DNA from: Aegilops tauschii subsp. strangulata
Taxonomy: Eukaryota > Streptophyta > Magnoliopsida > Poales > Poaceae
Length of the DNA: 64,000 nt
Assembly (NCBI RefSeq): GCF_002575655.3
Contig: NC_053040.3
Coordinates: forward strand, 358,358,267 to 358,422,266
Direction: 5' to 3'
Every line of letters starts with the position of its first letter. The stretch's first letter is position 1. Of the stretch, positions 1 to 12,320 are shown one piece after another. Position numbers and translations under genes: made by a program. A model generated the notes under the pieces. The model was not told the origin of the DNA. It made no database searches and saw nothing but the letters and a program-made list of their open reading frames with translations.

Positions 1-661
1 AGGGAGAGAGAGAGGGGGGGCTATTTAAGGAGGGGGGTCCGAAGCTTGGGGAAGGGGGCGGCCGGGGCAGCGTGGCCGGGGCGGACTCCGGCGGCGGCTC
101 GGCGTCGTGCGGGAAGAGGAGAGGCGGGAGGCGGGCCGGCGCTCGGCTGGGCTTCGGCCCGGTCGGGCGTCGCGCATTTTTTTTTAAATAAGTTCCGCGG
201 AAAATATTTCACAGAAAACTAAATAAAAATCATAAAAATATGAAATAAATTTTCCCCGTCTAGTTAGAAAATCTAGAATAGAGTGAACATTTGTTTTAAA
301 TCAAAATAAATATTTTGAAAACATGCAATATTTTTAATGCAATAAAATTGCAAATAAATTCCAAATAATGATTTTAACATTTTTCCTCCAGTATTTCAAT
401 TATTTTGGAGAAGTCATGTTTTCTCCTCTCGTTTTATTTTAAAGTGAAACATTTTTCCGGAGAGAAAAATAATTAAAAGCCAAAATCCTCGTCTTATTAT
501 TTGATGAAAATCAAATATGAAAATTCGAGAAAATCCCCAACTCTCTCCGAGGGTCCTTGAGTTGCTTAGGATTTATCGAGGATTTGTCAAAATGCAATAA
601 AACATGATATGCAATGATGATCTATGTATAACATACCAAATTGAAAATTTGGGATGTTACA
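1..661 (-). repeat. 3' LTR (truncated by window edge) of Ty3/gypsy element 1
   Basis: Matches 8230-8900 almost base for base, apart from scattered substitutions, homopolymer differences and an 11 bp indel near 8585. On the minus strand the LTR opens TGTAACATCCC at 661; the rest of this roughly 2.8 kb LTR lies left of the window. It ends a minus-strand element whose other LTR is 6109-8900. Confidence 0.93.
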
Positions 662-673
662 AACCTACCCCCC
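662..673 (-). other. Polypurine tract of gypsy element 1
   Basis: On the minus strand GGGGGGTAGGTT lies directly against the 3' LTR start at 661 and directly follows the TAA stop of pol (674-676). Position and purine richness fit a plus-strand DNA priming site. Confidence 0.8.
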
Positions 674-3600
674 TTAAGATGAATCTCGCCCTCGAGATTC
701 GGGTTGGCTAGAAAACAGGTGGGAGTGGTCTTTCCGTAGATCTTCCTCTCGCTCCCAGGTGGCTTCATCTTCTGTGTGGTGACTCCACTGAACTTTGCAA
801 AACTTGATAACCTTGCTGCGGGTAACTCGGCTGGCATACTCGAGAATCTTAACTGGTTTCTCCTCATAAGTCAAATCACTTTCCAACTGAATCGCTTCCA
901 GTGGCACAGTATCTCTCAGTGGTATCTCAGCCATCTCTGCGTGGCACTTCTTCAACTGCGAAACGTGAAATACATCATGTACTCCAGACAATCCTTCGGG
1001 CAATTTCAACTTGTAAGCAACTTCTCCCATACGTTCCAACACTCTGTATGGTCCGATAAAACGGGGCGCTAACTTTCCTTTAACTCCAAAGCGCTTCACT
1101 CCACGAAGTGGTGATACTCGAAGATACACTCTGTCTCCGATTTCGTGAACTGTCTCCTTTCGTTTAGAATCGGCATAACTCTTCTGTCTGGACTGGGCTA
1201 CCTTGAGCCTATCGCGAATCATCCTCACTTTCTGTTCAGACTCCTTAATCAAATCTGGTCCAAACAACTGACGGTCTCCAACTTCGTCCCATAACAACGG
1301 TGTTCTACACCTCCTTCCGTACAAAGCTTCGAAAGGGGCCATCTTCAAACTGGTTTGATAACTGTTGTTATAAGAAAACTCCGCATATGGCAAATTGACG
1401 TCCCAACTAGATCCATAATCTAGTGCACATGCTCTCAACATGTCCTCCAAAATCTGGTTGACTCTCTCGGTCTGTCCATCTGTCTGTGGGTGAAATGCTG
1501 TACTAAATTCCAGCCTGGTTCCCAATGTTTCATGTAACTGCTTCCAAAATTTCGAGGTAAATTGGGTTCCTCTGTCTGATACAATGGTCCTCGGAACTCC
1601 ATGCAAACATACGATCCTGGTCATGTATATCTTTGCCAACTTAGCACTGGTGTAAGTGGTCTTCACTGGAATGAAATGAGCCACTTTCGTCAAACGGTCG
1701 ACTACAACCCATATCGAGTCATAGCCTGAACGAGTCCTGGGTAATCCTGTGATAAAATCCATGCCTATTTTATCCCACTTCCATTCGGGTATCGGCAATG
1801 GTTGTAGCAATCCTGCTGGCTTCTGGTGTTCTGCCTTCACTCTCTGGCATACATCACAAACTGCTACATACTCCGCAATATCCTTCTTCATTCCGGTCCA
1901 CCAGAAAGTATTCTTCAAATCCAAATACATCTTGGTATTCCCTGGGTGAATCGAGTACGGTGAATCATGGGCTTCCTGCAAAATCAACTTCCTGATCTCC
2001 GGATCATTTGGCACATATACATGGTCCTCGAACCATAAGGTATCGTGCTCATCCTCACGAAATCCCTTGGCTTTTCCTTTGCTCATCTTCTCCTTTATCT
2101 CTTCAATCTCCTTGTCTGTCTTCTGAGCTTCTCTGATCCTTTCCATCAAGGTAGACTGAATCTCCAATGTCGCTAAATAGCCTCTTGGGACTATTTCCAA
2201 ACATAGCTCGCGAAGGTCCTCGGCTAACTCTTGAGGTAACTCTCCTGTCATGAGGGTGTTGACATGACTCTTGCGGCTCAACGCGTCTGCTACTACGTTA
2301 GCCTTTCCGGGGTGATAATGCAATCTCATATCATAATCTTTAATGAGCTCCAACCATCTTCTCTGTCTGAGATTTAACTCCTTCTGCGTGAAAATGTACT
2401 TCAAACTCTTGTGATCCGTGTACACTTCACAATGGTTTCCGATGAGAAAATGTCTCCATGTTTTCAATGCATGCACTACAGCTGCTAATTCCAAATCATG
2501 CGTAGCATAATTCTTCTCCTGGGGTTTAAGTTGTCGTGAAGCATATGACACAACTCTTCCTTCCTACATAAGCACTGCTCCAAGTCCTCGACGAGAAGCG
2601 TCGCAATAAACTTCATAGTCCTTGCGTTGATCTGGCAGAATCAACACTGGTGATGTAACCAATCGTTTCTTCAACTCCTGGAAACTAGCTTCACATTCCT
2701 CTGTCCAATTGAATTTGGTGTCCTTCTTCAATAGCTCAGTCATGGGCTTAGCAATCCTTGAGAAATTCTCGATGAATCTCCGGTAGTATCCTGCAAGTCC
2801 AAGAAAACTCTGGATTTCTCCAACTGTCGTGGGTGATTCCCAACTTGTCACTGTGTCAACCTTGGCATGGTCTACTGCTATTCCTTCTCCAGAAATAACA
2901 TGTCCAAGGAATCCAACTTCCTTCAGCCAAAACTCACATTTGCTGAACTTGGCATATAACTGATGTTCTCTGAGCTTCTCAAGTACCAATCGTAAATGCT
3001 CCTCGTGGTCTTCTTCATCCTTGGAAAAGATTAAAATATCATCAATGAACACCACGACGAACTTATCCAAAAACTCCATAAACACTTTGTTCATCAGGTT
3101 CATGAAATAGGCAGGTGCGTTAGTCAGTCCAAATGACATAACTGTATACTCATACAATCCATATCTGGTGGTAAATGCCGTCTTGGGTATATCCTGCTCT
3201 CGAATCTTTAACTGATGGTATCCTGATCGTAAATTGATCTTGGAAAATACTTTAGCTCCTTGCAAGCGGTCAAACAAATCATTGATCATCGGCAGTGGGT
3301 ACTTGTTTTTGATGGTCACTTCATTCAATCCTCGGTAATCAACAACCATCCTTAGCGATCCATCTTTCTTCTCCACTAGAAGTACTGGTGATCCCCAAGG
3401 TGACGAACTTGGGCGAATATAGCCTTTATCCAGTAACTCCTTGATCTGCTTCTTAATTTCCTCCAAATCCTTTGCGGGCATCCTGTACGGTCTCTTAGAT
3501 ATTGGCCCTGTGCCTGGCAAAAGTTCAATCAAAAACTCAATGTCTCTATCTGGTGGCATGCCTGGCAACTCTTCTGGAAATACATCCGGATAATCCTTCA

Positions 3601-5065
3601 CCACTGGTACTTCCTCCTGTACAACTCCTGACAAGGAATTCACTTGAGTCCTCTTCGGCATATGCCGGGATACATACTTGATCCTTTTTCCTTCTGGGGT
3701 GGTAAGCAAAATCGTCTTGCTGGCACAATCGATGTTCCCTCCATACAACGATAGCCAATCCATTCCCAAAATCACATCCAAACCTTGCGATTCCAAAACA
3801 ATGAGGTCTGAGGGGAAAACATGCCTACCAATGGCCAACGGTATCTGAAAACATCCTTGGGTGGCCATATACTCTGCTCCTGGCGAGGCTACTAACATAG
3901 GGCTTTTGAGAACTTGGGTGGACATCTTAAACTTATTCACGAATCCCCTTGATATGTATGAATGCGATGCACCAGTATCGAAAAGAACGGTTGCAGTAAA
4001 TGACTTAACCAAAAACTTACCTATTACTGCATCAGGCTGAGCTTCAACCTCCTCCACGCTCACGTGGTTCACATGTCCTTTGTTGAACGGGTTCGGCTTC
4101 TTCCCAGAGCTTCCATTGCCATTTCCATTTTGGGCTTCGGGACAATCAGTAGCATAATGTCCCGTCTTCTGGCACTTGAAACAAGTAATGTGACTTAGAT
4201 CTCTCTTGGTTGGGGTAGATGGGTTGGTACGGTTCTGTCCGTTTCCTCCTCCATTCCCATTACCATTCTTGGAGCCATTATGGTGGTGCGAACTACCTCC
4301 TCCATGGGTATGCTGAAACTGTCCTCCCGGCTTCGGGGTAAATCGTGGCTTCTGCTGGGCTCCAGAATTGTACTTCCCTTGTCCATACTTCCTCTTGCGG
4401 TTTTCAATCTGCTGTTGCTTCCCTTCAATCATGAGAGCTCTATCTACTAGCTCCTGGTAGTTGTTGAAGGTTGCTACCATCAACTGCATACTCAGTTCAT
4501 CATTCAGTCCTTCCAAAAATTTCTCCTGCTTGGCAGCATCTGTAGCAACGTCATCTGGTGCATAACGTGCTAGCTTACTGAATTCCTCCACATACTGGCC
4601 TACGGTGCGTCCTCCTTGGCGTAGGTTACGAAACTCACGCTTCTTCATAGCCATAGCTCCTGCTGAAACATGAGCTGTACGGAAAGCTTGCTGAAACTGG
4701 TCCCATGTGACAGTGTCAATAGGGTGCGTGGCTGTATAATTCTCCCACCATGATGCTGCGGGTCCATCAAGCTGATGTGCGGCAAAACGCACTCTTTCCG
4801 CATCTGTGCATCCTGCAGTGGTCAACTCCCTTCCAACTTTGCAGAGCCAATCATCTGCAACAATCGGCTCGGTGCTACTGAAAAACACCGGCGGGTTTAG
4901 CCTTAAGAAACGGGCTAAGTGATCAACAGGTGGTGATGGCGGTGGGTTGTTGTTGTTGTTGTTGCCTTGGTTCTGTACTAACACTTGCATCAGGGCATTC
5001 TGTTGCTGAATCAACTGGGTGATCTCTGGCGGGAAAACAAATCCGGTGTCGCGTCTCGGAGGCAT
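674..5065 (-). pseudogene. Gag-pol polyprotein of Ty3/gypsy chromovirus, amber-interrupted
   Basis: Encodes the structural and replication proteins of gypsy element 1. In order: gag with an Asn run near the N-terminus; CCHC knuckle ([16 protein letters not shown], about residue 291); aspartic protease with DTGAS (about 362); reverse transcriptase with FIDD (about 675); RNase H with YCDAS; integrase with an HHCC finger, D, D and E core residues ([19 protein letters not shown]); and a C-terminal chromodomain (about 730-870), typical of chromoviruses that target chromatin. Two defects are visible. An in-frame TAG at 2564-2566 follows residue 833, where related proteins usually have Gln, just inside RNase H; the frame continues unchanged to 674. 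In RT motif A, the expected catalytic Asp is Asn (codon AAT at 3233-3235, about residue 611). Start chosen at ATG 5065, the first Met before the gag-like sequence. Clade resembles Tekay/Del, not confirmed. Confidence 0.93.
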
Positions 5066-5264
5066 CTGATAGGTTTAGAAAAGATGAGAGTTAAGAATAG
5101 AATGAGGTCTAGAGAGAAAACACTACCCATATGCTCATGAGACAAATTCAATCAATATCACTCAATCAATCCAAACAAGGCAAAACAATCGATCTAACTA
5201 GCGTTACAAAGTGCTTGAACTATACTATTAAATGGGGGGAAACTACTACTGATATGGTGGTCTA

Positions 5265-5996
5265 CTAGAAATTCTGATCCGTTGAAGACTCCATGATGTC
5301 TGCTCCAGCTTCATCAATCCAGTCGTCTTCACTTGGTTCCGAGTCGGTATCGTCGATGATGATGTAGTTATCCGGACAAGTGCATTCGTCGACTTCTGCT
5401 TTTGGCACTGGATTTCCAACGAATGCTCCAATCTTATTCTCCAGGTCGTCAATCTTCCCTACTAGTGCGTTGATTTCCTCCAAGTAATCTTCACGTGTAG
5501 CCTTGAGTTCTTCTTGGAGTTCCTTGATCTTCGTTAATGCCTTCTTCAATTCTTCCTTGTCCGTGCACATCTGGTTCTCCTGGCGTCGAATATGTTGGTT
5601 CTGCTCCTGGATGAAAGCTGCAATTGATCCATCCTTCTTGGTCTTGATCATCTCCCATTGCGCGTCTTGACGTCCACAAATCTGGTAAATTGTATCCTTA
5701 AGCTCCTGGTGATAGACTTCTCCAATGCGTCCCATGGCGATGTGTGCGGCCATGCTCTTCCCTAAACTCCAAGTTGGTGCTTCGAAAACCAATCTCATGG
5801 GTTCCGTAATTGGCTCAAACGTCCTTCCTGGAATGATAACTTGAATCTTCCAGCTCTCCTCTTCAGGTAAAGTGGCGTTGTAGGTTCCGGTGATGCTTGG
5901 TATTCCTATGTTCAAGTACTTGGTGACTTCCTTCAAGTGTCGACCAAACGGCGTGTCTTCATCTGGTTGCATGAACTTGCTCCTTGCATTCGCCAT
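5265..5996 (-). CDS. Additional coiled-coil ORF upstream of gag in gypsy element 1
   Basis: An intact 243-codon frame between the PBS and gag on the same strand, separated from gag by about 200 bp. No retroviral domain is recognisable. The N-terminal two-thirds are globular, with a Pro/Trp-containing core; residues about 138-194 are charged heptad-like sequence (runs of EELKK, IKELQEEL, KIDDLENKI) suggesting a coiled coil; the C-terminus is very acidic (repeated D/E/S) with two Cys. Extra ORFs are known in some plant gypsy lineages but this one's role is unknown to me. Being open while gag-pol has a stop suggests either selection or youth. It could be an accessory gag-like protein or a captured host sequence. 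Confidence 0.7.
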   Translation of the reverse strand: MANARSKFMQPDEDTPFGRHLKEVTKYLNIGIPSITGTYNATLPEEESWKIQVIIPGRTFEPITEPMRLVFEAPTWSLGKSMAAHIAMGRIGEVYHQELKDTIYQICGRQDAQWEMIKTKKDGSIAAFIQEQNQHIRRQENQMCTDKEELKKALTKIKELQEELKATREDYLEEINALVGKIDDLENKIGAFVGNPVPKAEVDECTCPDNYIIIDDTDSEPSEDDWIDEAGADIMESSTDQNF

Positions 5997-6091
5997 TCCT
6001 AAAAGAGTAGAAACTGGAGAGGGGTCAGAAATGAGAAGAGAGAAGCTTTCTAGGGCTTAAGCTTAGTGGTCGTGTCCTATAGTCAGCGTGT

Positions 6092-6103
6092 GCTCTGATA
6101 CCA
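6092..6103 (-). other. Primer binding site (initiator tRNA-Met) of gypsy element 1
   Basis: Minus strand TGGTATCAGAGC, the classic complement of the 3' end of plant initiator tRNA-Met. It lies five bases inside the 5' LTR edge at 6109, which fixes the LTR boundary. Confidence 0.92.
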
Positions 6104-6108
6104 AACTT

Positions 6109-8900
6109 TGTAGCGACCAGACCTCAAATGGCCTGTGCTGCTGTGCACCAGTGTCATCCCTGGATCAGTAATGCTGACACGCACAGTACAAATGGAGGAT
6201 TTATAACAGAGTAGCAATCACACACTTATTACATCGAACAACTCCGAAGAGTTTAAGTATGATAAACATGGCTTAAGGCCATCTAACAACGATAACAGCG
6301 GAAGACTTGGAAGATAAGTGAGTCCATCAACTCCAGCGGCATCACTGAGTATAAGACCACGACCTAAAGCACCTTACTCGTCGTCTGAAAAGTCTGCAAC
6401 ATGAAACGTTGCAGCCCGAAAATGGGTCAGCACATAGAATATGCTGGCAAAATAACACATAGAGAGCAACGAACAATAATAATGCTATACTATATGCATA
6501 TATGGCTGGTGGAAAGCTCTATGGTTACTGTTTTTGCGAAAAGCCAATTTTATCCTACTTCCAAGGAATAAATTTTATTTAACTATCATGGTGGTTGAAA
6601 CATTGAGAAGGTACCTCCAACTCAATCCTAATTAAGTATCATCTTTAACCCAACAAAATTAATTATAAGTATCACGGTGATGAGATTCAAATGATAATCC
6701 AGGTACTAGATACTCAAGTTTTCCATAACCGGGGACACGGCTAACCATGATTAGTTTATACACTCTGCAGAGGTTTGCGCACTTTTCCCCACAAGACTCG
6801 ATCGCCTCCGATTGATTCTCGCACTACATGATGTTTGAGAAACGGATGACCGAGACACAGTCTTTCAGAAACAATCACTCTTTACTCTGGATGGACCGGT
6901 ACACCTACTTTCCCCTACATCTGCTAGTCCACCTCTTCAAGAGATCCTGTAACTTACTCAGCTATGCTAGAGCCCATAATAGCTTGTGGCTGCACACGGA
7001 AGTTTCTAGCATGAACAATCTTATGATCCCTTTGAGCCTGGGTGGCGGACCTTATACATACAGACAACACTGGGTTCTCCAGGTGCCTCAATCCACCCAG
7101 ATGTGAGTTTTAGTTGCCACCTTAAGTTGAACCATTAATAAACATCTCACATCTGTCGTGAATATCTCTCAACCCAATCCACGTCTACGAGCATAGCATG
7201 GCATTATAATAGCAACGTAGAAGTAACTCCCAAGGGTTTGAATAGAAAACAGGTAATAGGTACTACCTCAACTACTTCCCAATACCCACAGTTTAATTAG
7301 ATCCTAATCATGCAAGTGTTTGAGGAAATAGATCTAATGCAATAAAACTGGGTATGAACGGGGTATGATCAAAGTGTTACTTGCCTTGCTGATGATCCGC
7401 AAAACCTAGCGAGTCGAAGTAACAAGCGGCACACTCTGGGTACTCTATCGCAAACAAACAAGCATACAATCAGTACTCATCTAATGCACAGGTAAAACTC
7501 GAAGGAAAGATCCAACCAGAAAGTTCAACTTAAGAACTCCGGTTTGCAAAAAGAATCAACTCGAAAGAAGCAACGAAAGTCAAACGGCGAAAGAAAGAAA
7601 CTTTGTTTGCTAATCTGGATCTAGGTCAAATTTTACTGTAGCAAAAACTTGTTTGAGTAGGTTAAACGGAAAGAGAATTTCGAGACGAAACTCTAGGCGC
7701 TTGAATCGCCTGATTCCGATAAACGAGCGAGAAGTTAAACAGAATCGAAGATTTGATCAGAAATCGAATCTGAGAAAATAACGAGAAAAATCCGACGAAA
7801 AAGAAAACGGTCGAACGGTTAAATAACGGACGTTCGTTATCAGAGAAAAACCGACGAACGCGTTCGTTAAAACGAACGGTTCGGCGAACGTTCGCAAAAT
7901 AATAAAACCGAAAAAAAACCGATCTAGGGTTTTTTTTAAACGAAGGGTTTTTTTAAAAACGAAAACCGGCAAAGGTCAACGGGCATCGGGCAGTACCTCG
8001 TCGGGCTACTCCGGCGAGGGCTGCGGCGGGGCTCCGGGCTCGGGCGCGAGGCTCCGGGCTCGGGGGGGTGCGGCGAGGCGAGGGGCGGCGGCTCCCGGCG
8101 GCGGCGGCGGCTTGTGCGGCGGCGGCGGCTCCCGGCGGCGGCGGCGGCTTGTGCGGCGGCGGCGGCGCGGCGAGATGCGGGCGGCGGCGGCGGTGATGAG
8201 GGCGGCGGCGGCGGCTTGCGGGTTGAGGGAGAGAGAGAGGGGGGCTATTTAAGGAGGGGGGGTCCGAAGCTTTGGGAAGGGGGCGCCCGGGGCGGCGTGG
8301 CCGGGGCGGACTCCAGCGGCGGCTCGGCATCGTGCGGGAAGAGGAGAGGCGCGAGGCGGGCCGGCGCTCGGCTGGGCTTCGGCCCGGTCGGGCGTCGCGC
8401 AGTTTTTTTTTTTAAATAAGTTCCGCGGAAAATAATTCACAGAAAAATAAATAAAAATCAGAAAAATATGAAATAAATTTTCCCCATCTAGTTAGAAAAT
8501 CTAGAATAGAGTGAACATTGTTTTTAAATCAAAATAAATATTTTGAAAACATGCAATATTTTTAATGCAATAAAATTGCAAATAAAATCCAAATAAATTC
8601 CAAATAATGATTTTAACATTTTTCCTCCAGTATTTCAATTGTTTTGGAGAAGTCATGTTTTCTCCTCTCGTTTTATTTTAAAGTGAAACATTTTTCCGGA
8701 GAGAAAAATAATTAAAAGCCAAAATCCTCGTCTTATTATTTGATGAAAATCAAATATGAAAATTCGAGAAAATCCCCAACTCTCTCCGAGGGTCCTTGAG
8801 TTGCTTAGGATTTATCGAGGATTTGTCAAAATGCAATAAAACATGATATGCAATGATGATCTATGTATAACATACCAAATTGAAAATTTGGGATGTTACA
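6109..8900 (-). repeat. 5' LTR of Ty3/gypsy element 1 (2792 bp)
   Basis: Bounded on the minus strand by TGTAACATCCC (8900) and ...GGTCGCTACA (6109), giving TG...CA ends and a short terminal inverted repeat. Includes AT-rich U3 (8400-8900), a GC-rich promoter and leader (7980-8400) and about 1.9 kb of downstream R/U5-like sequence without a supported gene. The bases just outside (cagac, 8901-8905) would be the target duplication; its partner is outside the window. Confidence 0.9.
8091..8256 (-). promoter_or_regulatory. Candidate LTR core promoter and GCC-repeat leader
   Basis: On the minus strand a TATA-like CTTAAATAG (around 8246-8254) is followed by a CT-rich pyrimidine patch and then by GCC/CGG repeats, including a 37 bp unit duplicated at 8091 and 8128. 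The same TATA and CT tract occur in the left LTR (21-30). Order fits a plant core promoter; the start site is inferred. Confidence 0.5.
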
Positions 8901-10233
8901 CAGACGGGACTCAAAACAGCAAGCTTTATACGCCGGTCTAGATTACGATGGGTCAATCAACTCATCGCCGGAGGATCTGGAACCGGACATTGGTGAACCA
9001 GATATTCAATCCTTGCGATGCAGAAGAGAGTCTGAGCATCAGGATCCCCGCCAGAGAGACCGTGGATTGCATTGCTTGGCATCCCGAAAAATCTGGCACG
9101 TTCACAGTCAAGAGTGCTTACAAGCTTGCTATGGCTCTCAAAGGCACAGGTCCACAAACATCAAGCTCCTCCGCCGGCATAGATGATAGGAGCTTATGGG
9201 ATCTCATCTGGAAAGCAAAGATACCTGAGAAAATAAAAATCTTTGCATGGAGGGTAGCAACCAATACCCTGGCTACAAAGGTGAATAAGTGCAGACGGAC
9301 AATTGTGCCAGATAAGACATGTGTGATCTGTGGGAATGTGGATGAGAATGAATACCACGCGGTAGTGGAATGCACAAAAAGTAAAGCTCTGAGGCATATG
9401 ATGAGAGATTACTGGAATCTACCAAACGAACAAGCCTTCTGGTACACATGTGAGGATTGGCTACAGGCCCTGCTCAGTAGGTGCGAAACTGAAATACGAA
9501 ATAGGATCTTGCTGCTTCTATGGCGTGCTTGGTTTCTCCATGATGATATAGTGCATGGGAATGGAAAAGAATCCATCTCGGGATCGGTGGGTTTCCTACT
9601 TAAGTATGAGCAAGAAGTCAGAGAAGCCCAAACGAGAACTAACAATGTGAAAGCAACCTGCGACATGAATCGGTATGGGGACCAGCGCCTCACACCGCCG
9701 GTTCAGGACACCCTGCAATGGGAGGTTCCGCCTGTTGGAACGGTCAAATTAAACACAGATGCAGCATTTGATGCAGCCACGGGACGCAGCGCGGGCGGCG
9801 CAGTTGCAAGAGACCATCAGGGCCTGGTTCTCTTCTCCATGGGATGCAAAATAGATCGATGTTCGTCAGTGGAGGAAGCAGAAGGAATGGCTGGGCTCAT
9901 GGGGCTCCAGGAACTAACAAAATACTTTAACGGCCCTATTGAGTTAGAGATGGACTGCCTCGTGCTGTCCAAGGCAATAGCACCCGGAGAACCCAATCAA
10001 TCGCCCCTGTACCCAATAATTGCAGACATCCAGTCGATTCTGACTGGCTACCCCTCATGCAAAATTAGATGGATCAGGAGAGAACAGAATGGCCTAGCTC
10101 ACGGCCTGGCGAACCGAGCAAAACTGTTAGGGGACTTCTTCCAGCTGTCCTCGGTACCTGATGAACTAAAAGACACCTGGTCCAAAGAGTGTAGGCTTGA
10201 TATGTAATTTCAGCCTATGTGTTTCTAAAAAAA
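8901..10233 (+). pseudogene. 3' part of a non-LTR retrotransposon (LINE) polyprotein: zf-RVT plus RNase H
   Basis: The open stretch 8948-10207 (419 codons) is the C-terminal end of a plant LINE reverse transcriptase protein. It has the zinc-binding zf-RVT segment (KIPEKIKIFAWR, then CVICG...EYHAVVEC) and an RNase H domain with the expected acidic residues (NTDAAF, EEAEGMAG, EMDC) and the closing NGLAHGLANRA motif. The upstream part has been cut off by gypsy element 1 at 8900. A frame break lies near 8965-8985: RWVNQLI is readable one frame away before the frame moves to WNRTLVNQIF, so the copy was already damaged. It ends at TAA 10205-10207, then a short A run near 10227-10233, the likely 3' end. 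Not a host gene: no introns, and the family is multicopy. Confidence 0.88.
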
Positions 10234-10459
10234 CAGCTTTCACTTTTTTATTACGCTAACAAGCATTATTTCACTATTTTCTAAAGAAAAAATGTCAGAA
10301 CTAAAAAAATACTTCAATTTTCTTAACTTTACTGATTTAAGATGGCCCTTTAACAATGATGAAAGACCGAACTTGTGCAAAGCATAGTCAAATTAAAAAT
10401 TACATACAATTAAAACAGAAATTGCATGTTTTTATATAAGCAAGAATAAGCATATAAAA

Positions 10460-12320
10460 ATGAAGTTTCCTAAGAAGGAAAGACCTAGTGGCATTTGTAT
10501 TACCATTAAAGAAGAAATAAAAAGTAAAGCAAAATTAAAATAATTATGTTTTTTAAGAAAGAATGATTTAGTGACATTGGTATTACCATTTAAGAAGAAA
10601 TAAAATGAGAAAAGAAAACTTGTTTCGGTCGAGCCTACCGATAACCAAACGAAGAAAAGGGGTTGGTCGCCTAAAATTCTAATACTTGTGGTGGTGTCAC
10701 CTTCAATAATAAATGAAAAAGTGAAGTTTTCTATGAAAGAGTGAATTTATAGAATTGGTAGTACCCTTAAAAGGAAAGAAAATATAAAAATAAATCAAAT
10801 AACGACAACTTTTGCACACAAATTACACAGAAATAATGAAGTTTTCTAAGGAAGAATCAATTAGTGGCATTGGTACTACCATTCAAGGAGATATAAAATG
10901 AAACAAAAATAAAACAAAATCAAAATAATAAAGTTTTCTAAGAAGAATGAGTTAGTGGCACTTGGTATTACCCTTTAAGAAAAAAGAAAATGGAAAATTA
11001 AACATATACTGACAAAATTTGCGCACATTTTACACATAAAATACTCTTTTTCTATATGAAAGAATAAACATGTAAAAGTGAATTCCGGAAGAAATAATTA
11101 GTTACCGTCATTGATATTATGCTTAAAGAAAAAATAAATTAAAGTGAAAATAAAAAAATCAAAATAATGAAGTTTTCTTAGAAAGTATGAATTAGTGACT
11201 TTGGTATTAACCTTTGTCCTCCCGCAAAAAAAAAGAAGAAGAAGAAAGACCATCAAATAATAAAATGAATAATGAAAAACTATGCCCGCAACACACACAA
11301 AAATTATGCCATTTCGTTTTATGCAAGGATAAGCATATAATAGTGGAATTTCAAAAAATAATTTTTTTCTAAGAAGGAATGAATTATTCGCATTCGTATA
11401 CCATTAAATAAGAAAGAAAATTAAATCCAAACAAAATAAAAATAAAAATAATGAAGGTTCCTAAAATGAATGACTTAGTCGCTTTGGTATTACCCTTTAA
11501 GAAGAAAGAAAATGAAACTACAAAAAAATCAAAATAATTTCTTTAAGAAAGAATGAATTAGTTGCTTTGGTATTACACTTTTTATAAGAAATGAGATATA
11601 ATAAAAATTAAATCAAAATCAACACTAAGAGGTAAAAACAAAAACAAAATCAAAATAATGAAGGTTTCTAAGAAAAAAATTGAATTAGTGGCTTTGATAT
11701 TACCCTTTACAATGAAAGAAAATGAAATAAAAACTAACGGAAAATTTGAAATGAAGTTTTGAAGAAATAATGAATTAGTGGCTTTGGTATTACCTTTTAA
11801 GAAGAAGAAAATGAAATAAAAACTGAAAGAATTAAAATAACAAGGTTTTTGAAAAAAGAATGATTTAGTGGCATTGGTATTACCCTTTAAGAAGAAATAA
11901 AAATAATCTAAAACAAAAATCAAAATACTGACATTTTTCTAAGAAAGAATGAAATAGTGGCGTTGCTATTACCCTTTAAGAAAATAAAGAAAATCTAAAA
12001 TACTATCATAGAAATTCCACACATCAGACAAAAAATTGCGATTTTTTTGTATAGAAATTTTGCAAATAATAAGTTTCCAACAAAAGAACGAATTAGCAGC
12101 ATTGTTATCACCTTAAAGAAGAAAGGAAAATGAAATAGAATTAAAAAATTAAATAATAAATTGTTATAAGAAAGAATGTATTAGTAGCATTGGTATTACC
12201 ATTTTAGAAGAAACAAAATTAAAAAAACATGCACATAACTTTGCACTGAAATTGCACTTAGTACGCAAAGATTAATCATATAATAGTGTAATTTTGACAC
12301 ATATTCTGTACTATTTTTTG
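10460..12320. repeat. Degenerate AT-rich tandem array with two alternating motifs
   Basis: A core resembling TTAGTGGCATTGGTATTACC recurs at about 10486, 10567, 10680, 10747, 10862, 10963, 11101, 11191, 11383, 11473, 11558, 11686, 11775, 11863, 11957, 12089 and 12181. Spacing is mostly 80-95 or 115-140 bp. Each core is followed by AAGAAGAAATAAAATGAAA-like sequence. A second motif (GCACACAAATTGCAC ... ATAAGCATATAA) is seen near 10425, 10810, 11010, 11285, 12015 and 12235, mainly where spacing is long. No coding frame is supported. Confidence 0.75.

Noticed and set aside
674..2551. A separate pol gene starting at 2551
   Set aside because: Same frame as the upstream part, separated only by one TAG; its apparent start is a GTG in mid-RNase H.
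8114..8419. Gly/Arg-rich frame in the gypsy LTR
   Set aside because: Translation of the GCC repeat; its counterpart in the left LTR is not conserved as protein.
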